Part shown: in pieces, positions 17,683-26,104 of the stretch
How positions within the stretch are numbered: position 1 is the stretch's first letter
Layout: every line of letters begins with the position of its first letter
DNA from: Vicinamibacterales bacterium
GTDB taxonomy: Bacteria; Acidobacteriota; Vicinamibacteria; Vicinamibacterales; UBA2999
Assembly: GCA_041394705.1 (NCBI GenBank)
Contig: JAWKHS010000003.1
Location: forward strand, 248,001 to 312,000
Direction: 5' to 3'
Length of the DNA stretch: 64,000 bases
The notes under the pieces: generated by a model
Databases searched by the model: none
Seen by the model: the letters and a program-made list of their open reading frames with translations, nothing else
Told to the model about the DNA's origin: nothing
Program-made: the position numbers and the translations under genes

Positions 17683-18006
17683 CTACCTCGTCTCCAGCAC
17701 CAGGCGCATCGCTTCGACCACGCGCGTCCAGTCGCGCGTGCCCGCGGCGAGCTGGCGGCGCCCGGCGGCGGTCAGGCGGTACGTCTTCGTCCGCCGGCCG
17801 TCCACCACCGTCCACTCGCCCGCGATGGCGCCGTCGTCCTCGAGCCGGTGGAGCGCGGGAAAGAGCGAGCCGGCCTTGACGCGGAAGGTCCCGCGCGTGA
17901 GCTGCTCGATCCGGTCGGCGATGGCGACGCCGTGCCGCGGCTCGAGCTCCAGCGTCCGGAGGATGAGCAGGTTGAGCGTGCCTTTCATCAGATCCAGTCG
18001 TGCCAC
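17683..18006 (-). CDS. PadR-family transcriptional regulator
   Basis: This 107-residue protein is a PadR winged-helix regulator: LMKGTLNLLILRTLELEPRHG, then IEQLTRGTFRVKAGSLFPAL and HRLEDDGAIAGEWT. A C-terminal dimerisation helix includes AAGTRDWTRVVEAMRLVLE. It starts at a GTG with GGAGGA about eight bases upstream. It is the first gene of the operon with the orphan permease and DUF1624 protein. An AT-rich inverted repeat lies directly upstream and is the likely binding site, so autorepression is expected. Confidence 0.92.
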   Translation of the reverse strand: MARLDLMKGTLNLLILRTLELEPRHGVAIADRIEQLTRGTFRVKAGSLFPALHRLEDDGAIAGEWTVVDGRRTKTYRLTAAGRRQLAAGTRDWTRVVEAMRLVLETR

Positions 18007-18021
18007 GGTCGGGTCCTCCGC

Positions 18022-18055
18022 CGATATCGGTCGTCAATATAGAACAACAATATCG
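18022..18055. promoter_or_regulatory. AT-rich operator/promoter of the PadR operon
   Basis: This is a rare AT-rich island in the window. CGATAT (18022-18027) and ATATCG (18050-18055) form an inverted repeat 22 bases apart. Between them CAATAT occurs at 18035-18040 and again overlapping the right arm (18048-18053), giving a direct repeat. PadR proteins bind such ATAT-containing dyads at their own promoters. I could not fix the -10/-35 hexamers with confidence. Confidence 0.55.
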
Positions 18056-18476
18056 ACGTCCGCCACACCCGCGTTCGTCCGGAGTCGCCGGCCGGGCGTG
18101 GGGCCGAGGCCGGTCTCGCGGGGCGCCCGCGCCACGACCTCGCCCTGAGGCGGGCCGGCCACCGGGGCGGCGTCAGGCGGCGCAGGCCCGCACCCACGCC
18201 CGGCGTACGGCCGGCCCACCGGCAGGCGGCCGGCCGGGCCGTCGGCCGTGGTCGGCAGGCCGGTCCTCCAGCGCCGGGCCGTGGCCGGTCCGGGTGTATC
18301 GTGGCCCGACACCGGGCTGGGAAATCCTACGCAGCCGGGGGGCGTGTCTGGCCGATCCCGGCGGAGCCGGGACCAGGCGGGGCTGGAATGTGCCCGCCGA
18401 CGGGCGCCGGCCGAGGTTGGCGGCGAGCTTGCTTTACCACTGGAGAAGGGCGCGTCGAACGCCCAGGGAGGGAAGC
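18056..18476. other. 420-base noncoding region before the glycine-zipper gene
   Basis: No gene is supported here. It contains several short inverted repeats: TCCCGGC with GCCGGGA at 18356-18372 around a GGA loop, and an imperfect stem around 18312-18338 enclosing GGGAAATCC. A TATCGT hexamer sits at 18296-18301. I do not recognise a known riboswitch or small RNA. A sigma-54-like motif at 18419-18432 is listed separately. Confidence 0.4.
18417..18433 (+). promoter_or_regulatory. possible sigma-54 promoter of the glycine-zipper gene
   Basis: TTGGC, seven bases and TTGCT place GG (18419-18420) and GC (18431-18432) exactly ten bases apart, as in -24/-12 promoters. The start of transcription would be near 18444, 33 bases before the ATG at 18477. 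The match is weaker than the one at 5623 because the -24 box lacks CAC. Confidence 0.4.
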
Positions 18477-19355
18477 ATGCGTGCCAGTGTGTGGATTGCC
18501 GCGGCAGTGATGGTCTCGGGGATCGGGTGCTCGTCGCCCGCGTCCACACCGGCAGCGTCGCCGGAGGCGTCGGCCGCAGCGCCCGCCCCCGCGACGGCCG
18601 ACACGCCCGCGGTCGCGACCCCTGCCGAGGTCCCTGCGGCCGCCACGCCGACGGACGCGGCGGCGCTCACCGCGAGCCCGTCCTCGCCTCGTGCGGCCGC
18701 ACCCGCCGCATCCGCGGCACGGCCGGCGGCCTCGCCTGCCGCCGCGGCCCCGGTCGCCGAGGCGCCGGCGGCCAAGCCGGACATGGCGGCGGCGCCGCCG
18801 CCTGCTCCCGCGGCGCCCCCGGCCCCCGTCTACAAAGAGGTCACGATCCCATCCGGGACCACGCTGTCGATCGAGCTCCGGACCGCCGTGTCGTCGGCCA
18901 CGAGCGCGGTGGAAGATCGCGTGCAAGGCGTGCTGCGGCGCGCGCTCGTCGTGGACGGCGTCGAGGCCGTGCCCGCCGGCGCCGCGCTGAGCGGCGCGGT
19001 CACCGACGCGCAGCAGTCGGGACGCGTGAAGGGCCGCGCGCACCTTGCCCTCCGCTTCACCTCGATGACCATCGACGAGGCGCCGACCTCCATCGCCACG
19101 GCCGCGATCGCGCGCGAGGCGGACAGCACCAAGAAGGACGACGCGAAGAAGATCGGCATCGGTGCCGGCGCCGGGGCCGTCATCGGCGCGATCACGGGCG
19201 GCAAGAAGGGCGCGGTGGTCGGCGGCACGGTGGGCGCCGGCGCGGGTACCGGCGTGGTGCTGGCCACGCGGGGCGACGAAGTGGAACTGGCGGCCGGCAC
19301 CACGCTGAGCACCACGTTGACCCGACCCCTCGTCGTGCGCGTCCGCGAGCCGTAG
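18477..19355 (+). CDS. exported Ala/Pro-rich protein with C-terminal glycine zipper
   Basis: This is a 292-residue protein. The N-terminus (MRASVWIAAAVMVSGIGCSS) is a signal peptide and may be a lipoprotein signal with Cys18, although the lipobox (GIGC) is poor. Residues 20-115 are a low-complexity Ala/Pro/Thr linker. A beta-rich domain follows (VTIPSGTTLSIELRTAVSSA, then VEDRVQGVLRRALVVDG). A glycine zipper (KKIGIGAGAGAVIGAITGGK) suggests membrane insertion or oligomerisation. The last part repeats the start of the beta domain (LAAGTTLSTTLTRPLVV). AGGGAGG precedes the ATG. Probably an envelope protein; no function assigned. Confidence 0.75.
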   Translation: MRASVWIAAAVMVSGIGCSSPASTPAASPEASAAAPAPATADTPAVATPAEVPAAATPTDAAALTASPSSPRAAAPAASAARPAASPAAAAPVAEAPAAKPDMAAAPPPAPAAPPAPVYKEVTIPSGTTLSIELRTAVSSATSAVEDRVQGVLRRALVVDGVEAVPAGAALSGAVTDAQQSGRVKGRAHLALRFTSMTIDEAPTSIATAAIAREADSTKKDDAKKIGIGAGAGAVIGAITGGKKGAVVGGTVGAGAGTGVVLATRGDEVELAAGTTLSTTLTRPLVVRVREP

Positions 19356-19372
19356 CGTCGCGCCCGAGGCGC

Positions 19373-19388
19373 GGGCGGCCGGCCGCCC
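19373..19388. repeat. perfect 16-bp GC palindrome after the glycine-zipper gene
   Basis: GGGCGGCC directly abuts GGCCGCCC, a loopless 16-bp palindrome 18 bases after the stop. It has no T-run. It could act as a weak, factor-assisted transcription end or be a chance product of high GC. Confidence 0.35.
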
Positions 19389-19440
19389 CGGCCGCACCGG
19401 TTCTGGGCCCCCGGGCCCTGGCGTGTCCTCCGCTCCGGTC

Positions 19441-19446
19441 TATCAT
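19441..19446 (+). promoter_or_regulatory. -10 element TATCAT for the hydrolase gene at 19479
   Basis: TATCAT would give a start near 19453 and a 26-base leader carrying GAGGAGC and AGAGGAGG before the ATG at 19479. No clear -35 box is seen. Confidence 0.45.
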
Positions 19447-19478
19447 CGCGAAGACCCGAGGAGCGAGAGGAGGCAGCC

Positions 19479-20660
19479 ATGATCTGGAAGGCGCGGTGGG
19501 ACGGCGGCTTCGTGGTGGGCGGCGAGGGGACCCTGCGCCTGACGCCGAACTTCCGCCTGAAGGAGTTCGTCAGGCCCGATGGCAGGGTGAAGGTGCATCG
19601 CGAACTGGTGACGGCCCTCCAGATGCTCCGCGAGCGCTTCGGGAAGCCACTCACCATCCGGCGCGTGGACGACGACGGCCTCGGCGCCGACGTCACCTGT
19701 GCCTCGGTCGCCGACCTGCTGGGCGCCGCCGAGCGGGTGCGCGCGCACCACCTGTTTCGCGAGGTGACGGCCGCCGGCGACGTGGTCCACGTGGCCATTC
19801 CCGATCCCGCGGCGCTGCCGCCGATCGAGCTCGAGCAGGCGCTGGAATCGGCCTTCTCGGTCACGTCCTGCTTCGAGACGAGCGGCGACCGGTTCCAGCA
19901 GGTGACGGGCAACTTCGACGAGGCCGGCATGTCCTTCGGGCCGGCCCAATGGAACTTCAAGAGCGGCACGCTCGTGCCGCTCTTTCGCGCGTTCGAGCGC
20001 GCGGATCCCGCCGCCTTCCGCGCGTGCTTCCCCGACGCCGACGACTTCGCCGAGTTCCAGCGCGTGCTCGACCTGCCCGTCGACCAGCAGATCCGGTGGG
20101 CCGACGCCATCAGCACCGGCCGCGGCAAGCAGGAGATCGCCGAGCCGTGGCGCGGATACTTCCAGGCGGTCGGCCGCGTCACCCGGTTCCGCGCGATCAT
20201 GGTCGAGGAAGCGCTGAGGAAGTACGGCGCGAAGGTCGTCGAGGCCGTCCAGTACCTGCAGGGGCTCGTGCCCGGCGTTCGGATCGACCATCTCCGGTGC
20301 CTCTGCTCGCTCTACGACCTCGTCATCCAGCAGGGCAGCCTGACGAAGGCCAAGCCCCGCATCGAGGCCGCGGTCCGGGAGTCGACACCCGCCGACCAGT
20401 TCGCGCTGGTGCGCCTGGCGGTGGAGGCGCGCGGCCGCACGGCCGCGTCGCAGTGGCAGGCCGACTGCGTCAGCCGGCGCGTGGGCATCCTGAACGGCGT
20501 GCCCGAGACGGTCGAGGGCCACCAGCGCGCGAACATCAACTTCTACCTGCTGCGCGACGTGCGGATCCGCGACGCGCAGGCGTTCATCGGCACCGATCCC
20601 GCCGAGCGCCTGCAGCGCGTGGCCCAGGCCCTCGCGACGGGCGACACGCTGCTGAACTGA
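19479..20660 (+). CDS. putative chitosanase/lysozyme-like hydrolase with degenerate M15-type N-terminal domain
   Basis: This 393-residue protein has no signal peptide. Residues about 20-110 (NFRLKEFVRPDGRVKVHREL, LQMLRERFGKPLTI, ending VVHVAIPDP) follow the pattern of M15-type DD-carboxypeptidase domains. The Asp (GADV) and last His (VHV) of the metal site are kept, but the usual SxHxxG histidine is replaced by DDDGLG, so it may bind rather than cut. From about 125 onward the text SVTSCFETSGDRFQQVTGNF and DEAGMSFGPAQWNFKSGTL looks like a lysozyme-superfamily (GH46-like) catalytic core, with Glu in CFETSG as candidate acid. Substrate could be peptidoglycan or chitosan. A strong ribosome site (AGAGGAGG) precedes the ATG. 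Confidence 0.55.
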   Translation: MIWKARWDGGFVVGGEGTLRLTPNFRLKEFVRPDGRVKVHRELVTALQMLRERFGKPLTIRRVDDDGLGADVTCASVADLLGAAERVRAHHLFREVTAAGDVVHVAIPDPAALPPIELEQALESAFSVTSCFETSGDRFQQVTGNFDEAGMSFGPAQWNFKSGTLVPLFRAFERADPAAFRACFPDADDFAEFQRVLDLPVDQQIRWADAISTGRGKQEIAEPWRGYFQAVGRVTRFRAIMVEEALRKYGAKVVEAVQYLQGLVPGVRIDHLRCLCSLYDLVIQQGSLTKAKPRIEAAVRESTPADQFALVRLAVEARGRTAASQWQADCVSRRVGILNGVPETVEGHQRANINFYLLRDVRIRDAQAFIGTDPAERLQRVAQALATGDTLLN

Positions 20661-20811
20661 CGATCCTGCACCGGCCGGCCGGCGCGAGTGGACGCCGTCG
20701 TTCAGATGACTGGCCGTCGTCCGGGCGGTGTGCGTGGGGGTGTCCGCCCGGGTCCTCCGCTGGGAGCGGCCGCCCCGGGCGCCGTGGGCACGCGCCGTCC
20801 GGCGACGCGGG

Positions 20812-22155
20812 CTACCGCGGGATGCGCAGCACCTGACCAGGCCGGATCGTCGTGCGGCGGGCCATCGCATTGGCCCGCTGGATGGCGGACACCGACGTGC
20901 CATAGCGGCGGGCAAGGGCGCCGAGGGTGTCGCCGCGCGCCACCCGGTGGCGGACGGTCGCCGGCGGACCGTCTCCCGTTCCGGGCAGCCGCAGCGGCTG
21001 GCCGATGCGAATCGTCGACCGCCGGCCGAGCCCGTTGGCGGCGCGCAGGGCCGAAACGGTCGTGCCATAGCGGCGGGCCAGCGCGCCCAGCGTGTCGCCG
21101 CGCGCCACGCGATGCGTCGCCGTGGGCGCGGCCGGCGGCGCCGGCTCGGGGGTGGTCAGTTCCGGAGGCACGGTGGCCAGGGCCACGGTCGTCATCGCCG
21201 CCTCTGGCGCCAGGCCCAGCGCCGCGTGCACCAGCGCCGTCCGGTCGTCGGCGAGGGGAATCCGCAGCACCGTGCCCGTCGGCACCGCCTGCAGGTGCCA
21301 CAGCCCGTTGGCAGCACGCATCGCGTCGGGGGCCACGCCCAGCGTGAAGGCCAGCTTGAGGTAGTTGTCGCCGTAGCGCATGCGGTACTCGGCCGCACCG
21401 TCGACCGCGCGGAACAGATCGGTCCGGGGCGCCTTCGGATACGCGACGAGCTGGCCGGCGAGCAGCCGGCGCTGGGCCAGGAAAGGGTTGTGGAGGCGCA
21501 CTTCCCACTCGCGGACGCCGAGCCGCGCGGCCACCGCGGCCCAATCCTCTCCGGCCCGCACGGTCGTCAGGTCGATGCCGGCGGCCTGCTGCCGGATCGA
21601 GGCGTCGTGGCGCTTCAGGACCGTACGGTACTGGCCCACCCCGAGCACGTACTGCAGTGTTTCCAGCGGCAGCCCCCGGTTGCGGTCGACGCGGGTCGGT
21701 CCGCCGTTGTAGGCGGCCACTGCCCGGTCCTCCCGGGCGAATCGCTTCACCATCAGGCCCAGGTACTTCACGCCGGCCTCGATGTTGGTCTGGACCTTCA
21801 GGGAGCGGAAGGTCCGCGGCATCACCTGGAAGTAGCCGCGGGCGCCGGGCCGCGACGCCAGCCCGGCGTTACCACCCGATTCGTACAGGCAGATGGCCCG
21901 GGCCAGGTCGTAGTCGACGCCGTAACGCTCGGCATGCTGCCGGATCTGGTCTTCGATGACCATCACCTTCCGGTACATCCCGAGAAAGAGCGGCGAGACG
22001 TCATCGGGCTGGAGCGTCTCGGCGGCGTGGGCCGCAACGGCGTTCCCCGCGGCGCCGGGCGCCGGCAGGGCGAACACCAGCAGCAGCGCGGTGGCCGCCC
22101 TCCAGGGGACGCGACACCTGCCGGCGGGGCCGTGGGCGCGGGTCGAGTCGTGCAT
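20812..22155 (-). CDS. LysM-containing lytic transglycosylase, MltD type
   Basis: This 447-residue exported murein hydrolase has a signal peptide (about 20-45) and an Slt-type catalytic domain (about 70-190), with catalytic Glu in CLYESGGNAGL and the motifs ARGYFQVMP and AAYNGGPTRVDRNRG. Three or four LysM-like modules follow. The last two (HRVARGDTLGALARRYGTTVSALRAANGL and its near copy) are clear; quoted briefly they share RVARGDTLGALARRYGT, and their near identity suggests recent duplication. The enzyme cleaves glycan strands of peptidoglycan to 1,6-anhydro ends in the periplasm. It faces convergently the hydrolase gene ending at 20660. Confidence 0.9.
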   Translation of the reverse strand: MHDSTRAHGPAGRCRVPWRAATALLLVFALPAPGAAGNAVAAHAAETLQPDDVSPLFLGMYRKVMVIEDQIRQHAERYGVDYDLARAICLYESGGNAGLASRPGARGYFQVMPRTFRSLKVQTNIEAGVKYLGLMVKRFAREDRAVAAYNGGPTRVDRNRGLPLETLQYVLGVGQYRTVLKRHDASIRQQAAGIDLTTVRAGEDWAAVAARLGVREWEVRLHNPFLAQRRLLAGQLVAYPKAPRTDLFRAVDGAAEYRMRYGDNYLKLAFTLGVAPDAMRAANGLWHLQAVPTGTVLRIPLADDRTALVHAALGLAPEAAMTTVALATVPPELTTPEPAPPAAPTATHRVARGDTLGALARRYGTTVSALRAANGLGRRSTIRIGQPLRLPGTGDGPPATVRHRVARGDTLGALARRYGTSVSAIQRANAMARRTTIRPGQVLRIPR

Positions 22156-22480
22156 CTGTCGTCTCCGAACGCGTGGGCTGGACCGGATACGCGCCGCCGC
22201 GCCTGGGCACGGCTCATGGGGAGGCGGCGCGCGTGGACGGAACGTCCACGGCGGCGTCAGAAGACGCCGCGGCCGGGATTGCGGAACGCCAGGGGATTCC
22301 TGCCGTCGGCGAGGCGGCAGCGGTTGGACGCGCCGTTGCCGGAATCCAGGGAGACGTGCCGGACGTTCACGGCGCTCACGGTAGCGTCGATGTCGATCGC
22401 TGTCAACCCGAGCACGCCGGCGATCGGCGCGGCGGCGCCGGCTCGGGTGCCCCGGGCTCGCATGTTCCGCGCGCGCACGG
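22156..22480. other. 325-base gap between the transglycosylase and amidase genes
   Basis: No convincing gene is present. The minus-strand frame just after the amidase stop stays open to 22257 and ends in NPLAFRNPGRGVF, but composition and lack of a start make it unlikely to be coding. It probably contains the promoter of the transglycosylase gene near 22160-22200. Confidence 0.35.
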
Positions 22481-24178
22481 TCAGCTCACGCTGAAACGCG
22501 GCGGCTGCTTCCCAGCCTCGCCGGTGGCCTTCTGCCACGCCGCCGCGAGGGCGATGAGGGCGTCTTCGCGATACAGGTGGGCCGCGAACATCACCGCCGT
22601 CGGCGTGCCGTCGGTGCGGAAGCCGTTGGGAACGGCGATCGACGGATGGCCGGTGAGGCTCAAGACGGGATTGAGGCTGGTGCGCTCGTCGAGCGTCATC
22701 GACGTGAACATCACCGCGTCGACGTCGCGAAGGCTGCGCGCCATGTCCTGCATGATCGCGGCGCGCCGCCGGTTGGCCTGCAGGTAGTCCACGGCGGTCA
22801 CGAGCTGCCCGGCGCGCAGGAAGCGGCTGTTGCGCTGGCGCACGCCGGTGTGGCGGCCGCTGGCGGTGAAGCTGTCGAACGCCGCCGCCCGTTCCGTGTA
22901 CTCGATGAAGTAGCTGAGGTCGCCACCGTTCGGGATGGTCACCGGGTGCAGCGCGCAGCCGAGCCGCGTCAGCATCGCGAACACGCGTGCGTTGTTGGCG
23001 CGCGCCTCCGGCGCCGTCTCGGCGTCCATCATGGCCGGCACGTAGCCGATGCGCGTGGGCAGCGGCGCCCGCGCGTCGTAGACGATGGGGCGATCGCGGA
23101 CCACCGCCAGATCCTTGTCGTCGGGGCCCGCGATGGCCCGCAGCACCACCGCCAGATCCTCGGCGTGACGGCACATCGGCCCGATCTTGTCGAGCGTGCT
23201 GCCGGCCGTCATCACGCCGTGGCGGCTGACGCGTCCGAACGTGGGCCGCAGGCCCACGAGCCCGCAGCGCTCGGCGGGCGACAGGATCGAGCCGCCCGTG
23301 TCGCTGCCGATGCTGAACGCCACCAACCCCGCGGCCGTCGCCGCACCGGGCCCGGCCGACGATCCGCTGGAGCCCTGCTCCGGGTTCCACGGATTGTTGG
23401 TGCGTCCGCCGGCCCACTGATCGCCGAAGGCCATCTCGCCGGTGGTCAGCTTGGCGACGAGCACGGCGCCGGCTTCGTGCAGCCGCTGGACCACCGTCGC
23501 GTCCTCGTCGAAGGTCTGCGCTTCGAACGGCGGCGCGCCCCAGCGCGTGGGGGCGCCCACGGCCGCGATGATGTCCTTCACGCCGTAGGGGAGGCCGTGC
23601 AGCGCGCCGCGATACCTGCCGGCGGCGATCTCCGTGTCCGCCGCCGCGGCTTCGGCCATGGCGCGCGCCTCGGTCAGCGCGGCCACGCAGTTGAGCACGC
23701 CGTTGTGACGCGTCAACCGGTCCAGGTACATGGTGGTCAGCGCCCTGGACGTGACCTGCCGGGTCTCGATCAGCCGCGCCAGGTGCGCGATGGGCCAGTA
23801 GGCCACGGCCTCGATCGACGCGGGGGCCTTCACCTGCGGCGCGGGCGTGGTGCGGAACACCGCCGGTGGCGCCGGCGGCAGCGGCTCGCCGGGCGGCACG
23901 GGGGTGAAGTGGATGGGCAGCGGCGACGCGTTGGTCAGCGACGCTTTGCCCACCGCGTCCGTGCCTCGCGCCAGGCGCGACAGCGAGTCGAAAAGATCCT
24001 GGCACTCGGCATCGGTCCAGGTGAGACCGGCGAGATCGGCGGCCCCGCGCACCATCTCCAGCGTGATGGTCCTGGTGCCCGGCTGGATCTGCGCCCACAG
24101 GATGCCTGGCAGCAGCGTGGCGCCGGCGCCGCTCGACGCGCACACGGCCAGGAACTGACGGCGGTCGTTCAGCGGCAT
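22481..24178 (-). CDS. exported amidase-signature hydrolase (second of a tandem pair)
   Basis: This 565-residue protein has an N-terminal Arg-Arg signal-like segment (NDRRQFLAVCASSGAGATLL), followed from about residue 105 by an amidase-signature domain. The Ser-cisSer-Lys triad is visible: Lys in YGVKDII, Ser in GSSGSSAG and Ser in GSDTGGSI. Enzymes of this family hydrolyse amide bonds, including aryl, peptide and acyl amides. The extra N-terminal segment of about 100 residues (TLEMVRGAADLAGLTWTD and so on) is shared with the neighbouring paralogue at 24240. They are 61 bases apart and likely co-transcribed. The natural substrate is unknown. Confidence 0.9.
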   Translation of the reverse strand: MPLNDRRQFLAVCASSGAGATLLPGILWAQIQPGTRTITLEMVRGAADLAGLTWTDAECQDLFDSLSRLARGTDAVGKASLTNASPLPIHFTPVPPGEPLPPAPPAVFRTTPAPQVKAPASIEAVAYWPIAHLARLIETRQVTSRALTTMYLDRLTRHNGVLNCVAALTEARAMAEAAAADTEIAAGRYRGALHGLPYGVKDIIAAVGAPTRWGAPPFEAQTFDEDATVVQRLHEAGAVLVAKLTTGEMAFGDQWAGGRTNNPWNPEQGSSGSSAGPGAATAAGLVAFSIGSDTGGSILSPAERCGLVGLRPTFGRVSRHGVMTAGSTLDKIGPMCRHAEDLAVVLRAIAGPDDKDLAVVRDRPIVYDARAPLPTRIGYVPAMMDAETAPEARANNARVFAMLTRLGCALHPVTIPNGGDLSYFIEYTERAAAFDSFTASGRHTGVRQRNSRFLRAGQLVTAVDYLQANRRRAAIMQDMARSLRDVDAVMFTSMTLDERTSLNPVLSLTGHPSIAVPNGFRTDGTPTAVMFAAHLYREDALIALAAAWQKATGEAGKQPPRFSVS

Positions 24179-24239
24179 CGTTCGGTTCCTCGGGTCGAAG
24201 GTGAACAGCGCGTCGCGCGACGCGCGCCACGCCAGGCGA

Positions 24240-26021
24240 TCAGTCGGCGACGGCCGTCGTTGTCGCCGCCAGCGTCGGGTGCTTCAGGTGCACCCCGGTC
24301 GCGTCCTGGTACGCCTTCACGACGGCCAGCAGCTCGGTTTCCTTGAAGGGCCGCGCGAAGAACGTGATGCTCGTGGGCAGGCCGGTCGGCCCGAAACCGT
24401 TGGGCACGGCCACGGCCGGATACGTCGCCAGTTTGGCCATGGCGCTGTGCCGCTGGCCCGCCCCCTGACGCCGCTGACGTCCGCCGCCGCCCGGGCCGCC
24501 CGGGCCCCGCGCCGGCGCCGGGGCGCCGCCGGTGCTGGGGCCGAGGTACACGTCCACGTGCGCCGTGGCCTCGGCCAGCTTCATCATCATCATCATGCGG
24601 ACGCGCTGCGACTGCAGGTAGTCCACGGCGGGGAGCACGCGCTCGCCCTTCCAGCCGTTGGCGCGGCCGGGGTTGGTGAGCAGCGAATCGCGGCCGCTGC
24701 GCATCAGGCCGTCGAAGAACGTCGCCGATTCGACGTTGATGGCCGACACATCGGTCGTGAACTCGGGCACCTCCACCGGCACGATGGCGACGCCCAGTGC
24801 GGCCACCGCGTCGAACGTGGCCTGTTGACGTTCACGCGCGATCGGATCGTCGTTCTCGTCGAACGCCGCCTTCAGGTAGCCGACGCGGATCGTCTTCAGA
24901 TCCAGTGTTGCGTTCCAGTTGAAGGGCAGATCGACGCAGCTCATGTCGCGACTGTCGGCGCGGGCGATGACGCGCATGACCAGCGCGCAGTCCTCGGCGT
25001 AGCGGCACATCGGCCCCAGGCGATCCTGTGTCCACGACAGCGCCATCACGCCGTCGCGGCTGATGCGCCCCAGCGTGGGGCGCAAGCCGGTGACGCCGCA
25101 GCGCGACGATGGTCCCAGGATCGATCCGCTCGTCTCGGTGCCGATCGAGAACCCCACGAGGCCCGCGGCGGTGGCGGAACCGGGCCCGGCCGACGAGCCC
25201 CCCGAGCCGGTGGCGGGATCCCACGGGTTCTTCGTCTGCCCGCCGAACCAGCGATCGCCCTGCGCGATCTCGCCGCTTGCGAGCTTGGCCACGAGCACGG
25301 CGCCGGCGTCGCGCAGCATCTCGACGATCGAGGCGTCCTTGTCGATCACCTGATCCTTGTAGGCGCCAGAGCCCCACGTGGTCTTGTAGCCCTTGACCGC
25401 GATGATGTCCTTGGCGCCCCACGGGATGCCGTGCAGCGGGCCCTTGTACCTGCCCGCCGCGATCTCCGCGTCGGCCTGCCTCGCCTGCGCCAGCGCCAGC
25501 TCGTCGGTGATGGTGACGGCGCAGTTGAGCAGCGGGTTGTAGCGGTGCAGCCGGCCAAGATACATCCTGGCGAGCTCGGTGGCCGTCACCTGTTTCGTCT
25601 TCACCAGCTGGGCCAGGTGCACGACCGGCCAGAAGGCGACGTCGTCGAGGTTCGCGGGACGCGTCACCGCGGGCGTGCTCATCACGAAGGGCATCGTCCT
25701 GCGGTCGAGCGCCATGCCGGGGACGAGCGCGCTGAAGTGGAACGGCGGCGACACGTCGTTGGGGATGTCGATGGCGCGCAGCTCGGTCATGCGCGTCAGG
25801 TTCTGGTTCACCGCGTCGAGCATCGTCTTCTGGTCGGCCTCGCTGAAGGTGAGCCCCGCCATGGCGATGGCGTGCTGCAGCATGTCGGCCGTGATCGGCT
25901 GGCCGCCCGACTGCGTGACCTCCGCCCACAGCATGCCGGGCAGCAGCGTGCCGCCGAGGCCGAGGGCCGAGCACTGCGCGATGAACGAACGGCGGGCGGA
26001 CGCGAGGTCGGGTGTGGCCAT
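24240..26021 (-). CDS. exported amidase-signature hydrolase (first of a tandem pair)
   Basis: This is a 593-residue paralogue of the next gene, with the same layout: signal segment (ARRSFIAQCSALGLGGTLLP), a helical region ITADMLQHAIAMAGLTFSE, then the amidase domain with Lys in WGAKDII, Ser in GGSSAGPG and Ser in ETSGSIL. Near residue 515 it has an insertion of about 30 residues rich in Gly, Pro and Arg (GGAPAPARGPGGPGGGGRQR) that the sister gene lacks; it probably forms a flexible surface loop. I prefer the ATG at 26021, which has GGAG ten bases upstream, over the GTG at 26039. Confidence 0.9.
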   Translation of the reverse strand: MATPDLASARRSFIAQCSALGLGGTLLPGMLWAEVTQSGGQPITADMLQHAIAMAGLTFSEADQKTMLDAVNQNLTRMTELRAIDIPNDVSPPFHFSALVPGMALDRRTMPFVMSTPAVTRPANLDDVAFWPVVHLAQLVKTKQVTATELARMYLGRLHRYNPLLNCAVTITDELALAQARQADAEIAAGRYKGPLHGIPWGAKDIIAVKGYKTTWGSGAYKDQVIDKDASIVEMLRDAGAVLVAKLASGEIAQGDRWFGGQTKNPWDPATGSGGSSAGPGSATAAGLVGFSIGTETSGSILGPSSRCGVTGLRPTLGRISRDGVMALSWTQDRLGPMCRYAEDCALVMRVIARADSRDMSCVDLPFNWNATLDLKTIRVGYLKAAFDENDDPIARERQQATFDAVAALGVAIVPVEVPEFTTDVSAINVESATFFDGLMRSGRDSLLTNPGRANGWKGERVLPAVDYLQSQRVRMMMMMKLAEATAHVDVYLGPSTGGAPAPARGPGGPGGGGRQRRQGAGQRHSAMAKLATYPAVAVPNGFGPTGLPTSITFFARPFKETELLAVVKAYQDATGVHLKHPTLAATTTAVAD

Positions 26022-26104
26022 CAGGAGACTCCGGCGCACACTCTACTCCGGGTCGGGACGATCCGCAGCGGCGCCTGGGGCCCGTGGCGCGGGGAAGATG
26101 GCGT

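Noticed and set aside
18296..18445. Riboswitch in the long leader before the glycine-zipper gene
   Set aside because: There are stems and a GGGAAATCC loop, but the conserved cores of cyclic-di-GMP, cobalamin or other riboswitches that I know are absent.
22257..22480. Coding frame after the second amidase (minus strand)
   Set aside because: It is only the continuation of a shadow frame with no start or ribosome site and no recognisable motif.
26022..26039. GTG start at 26039 for the first amidase
   Set aside because: The ATG at 26021 has a GGAG at the right distance, while the GTG has no ribosome site; the six extra residues add no signal feature.
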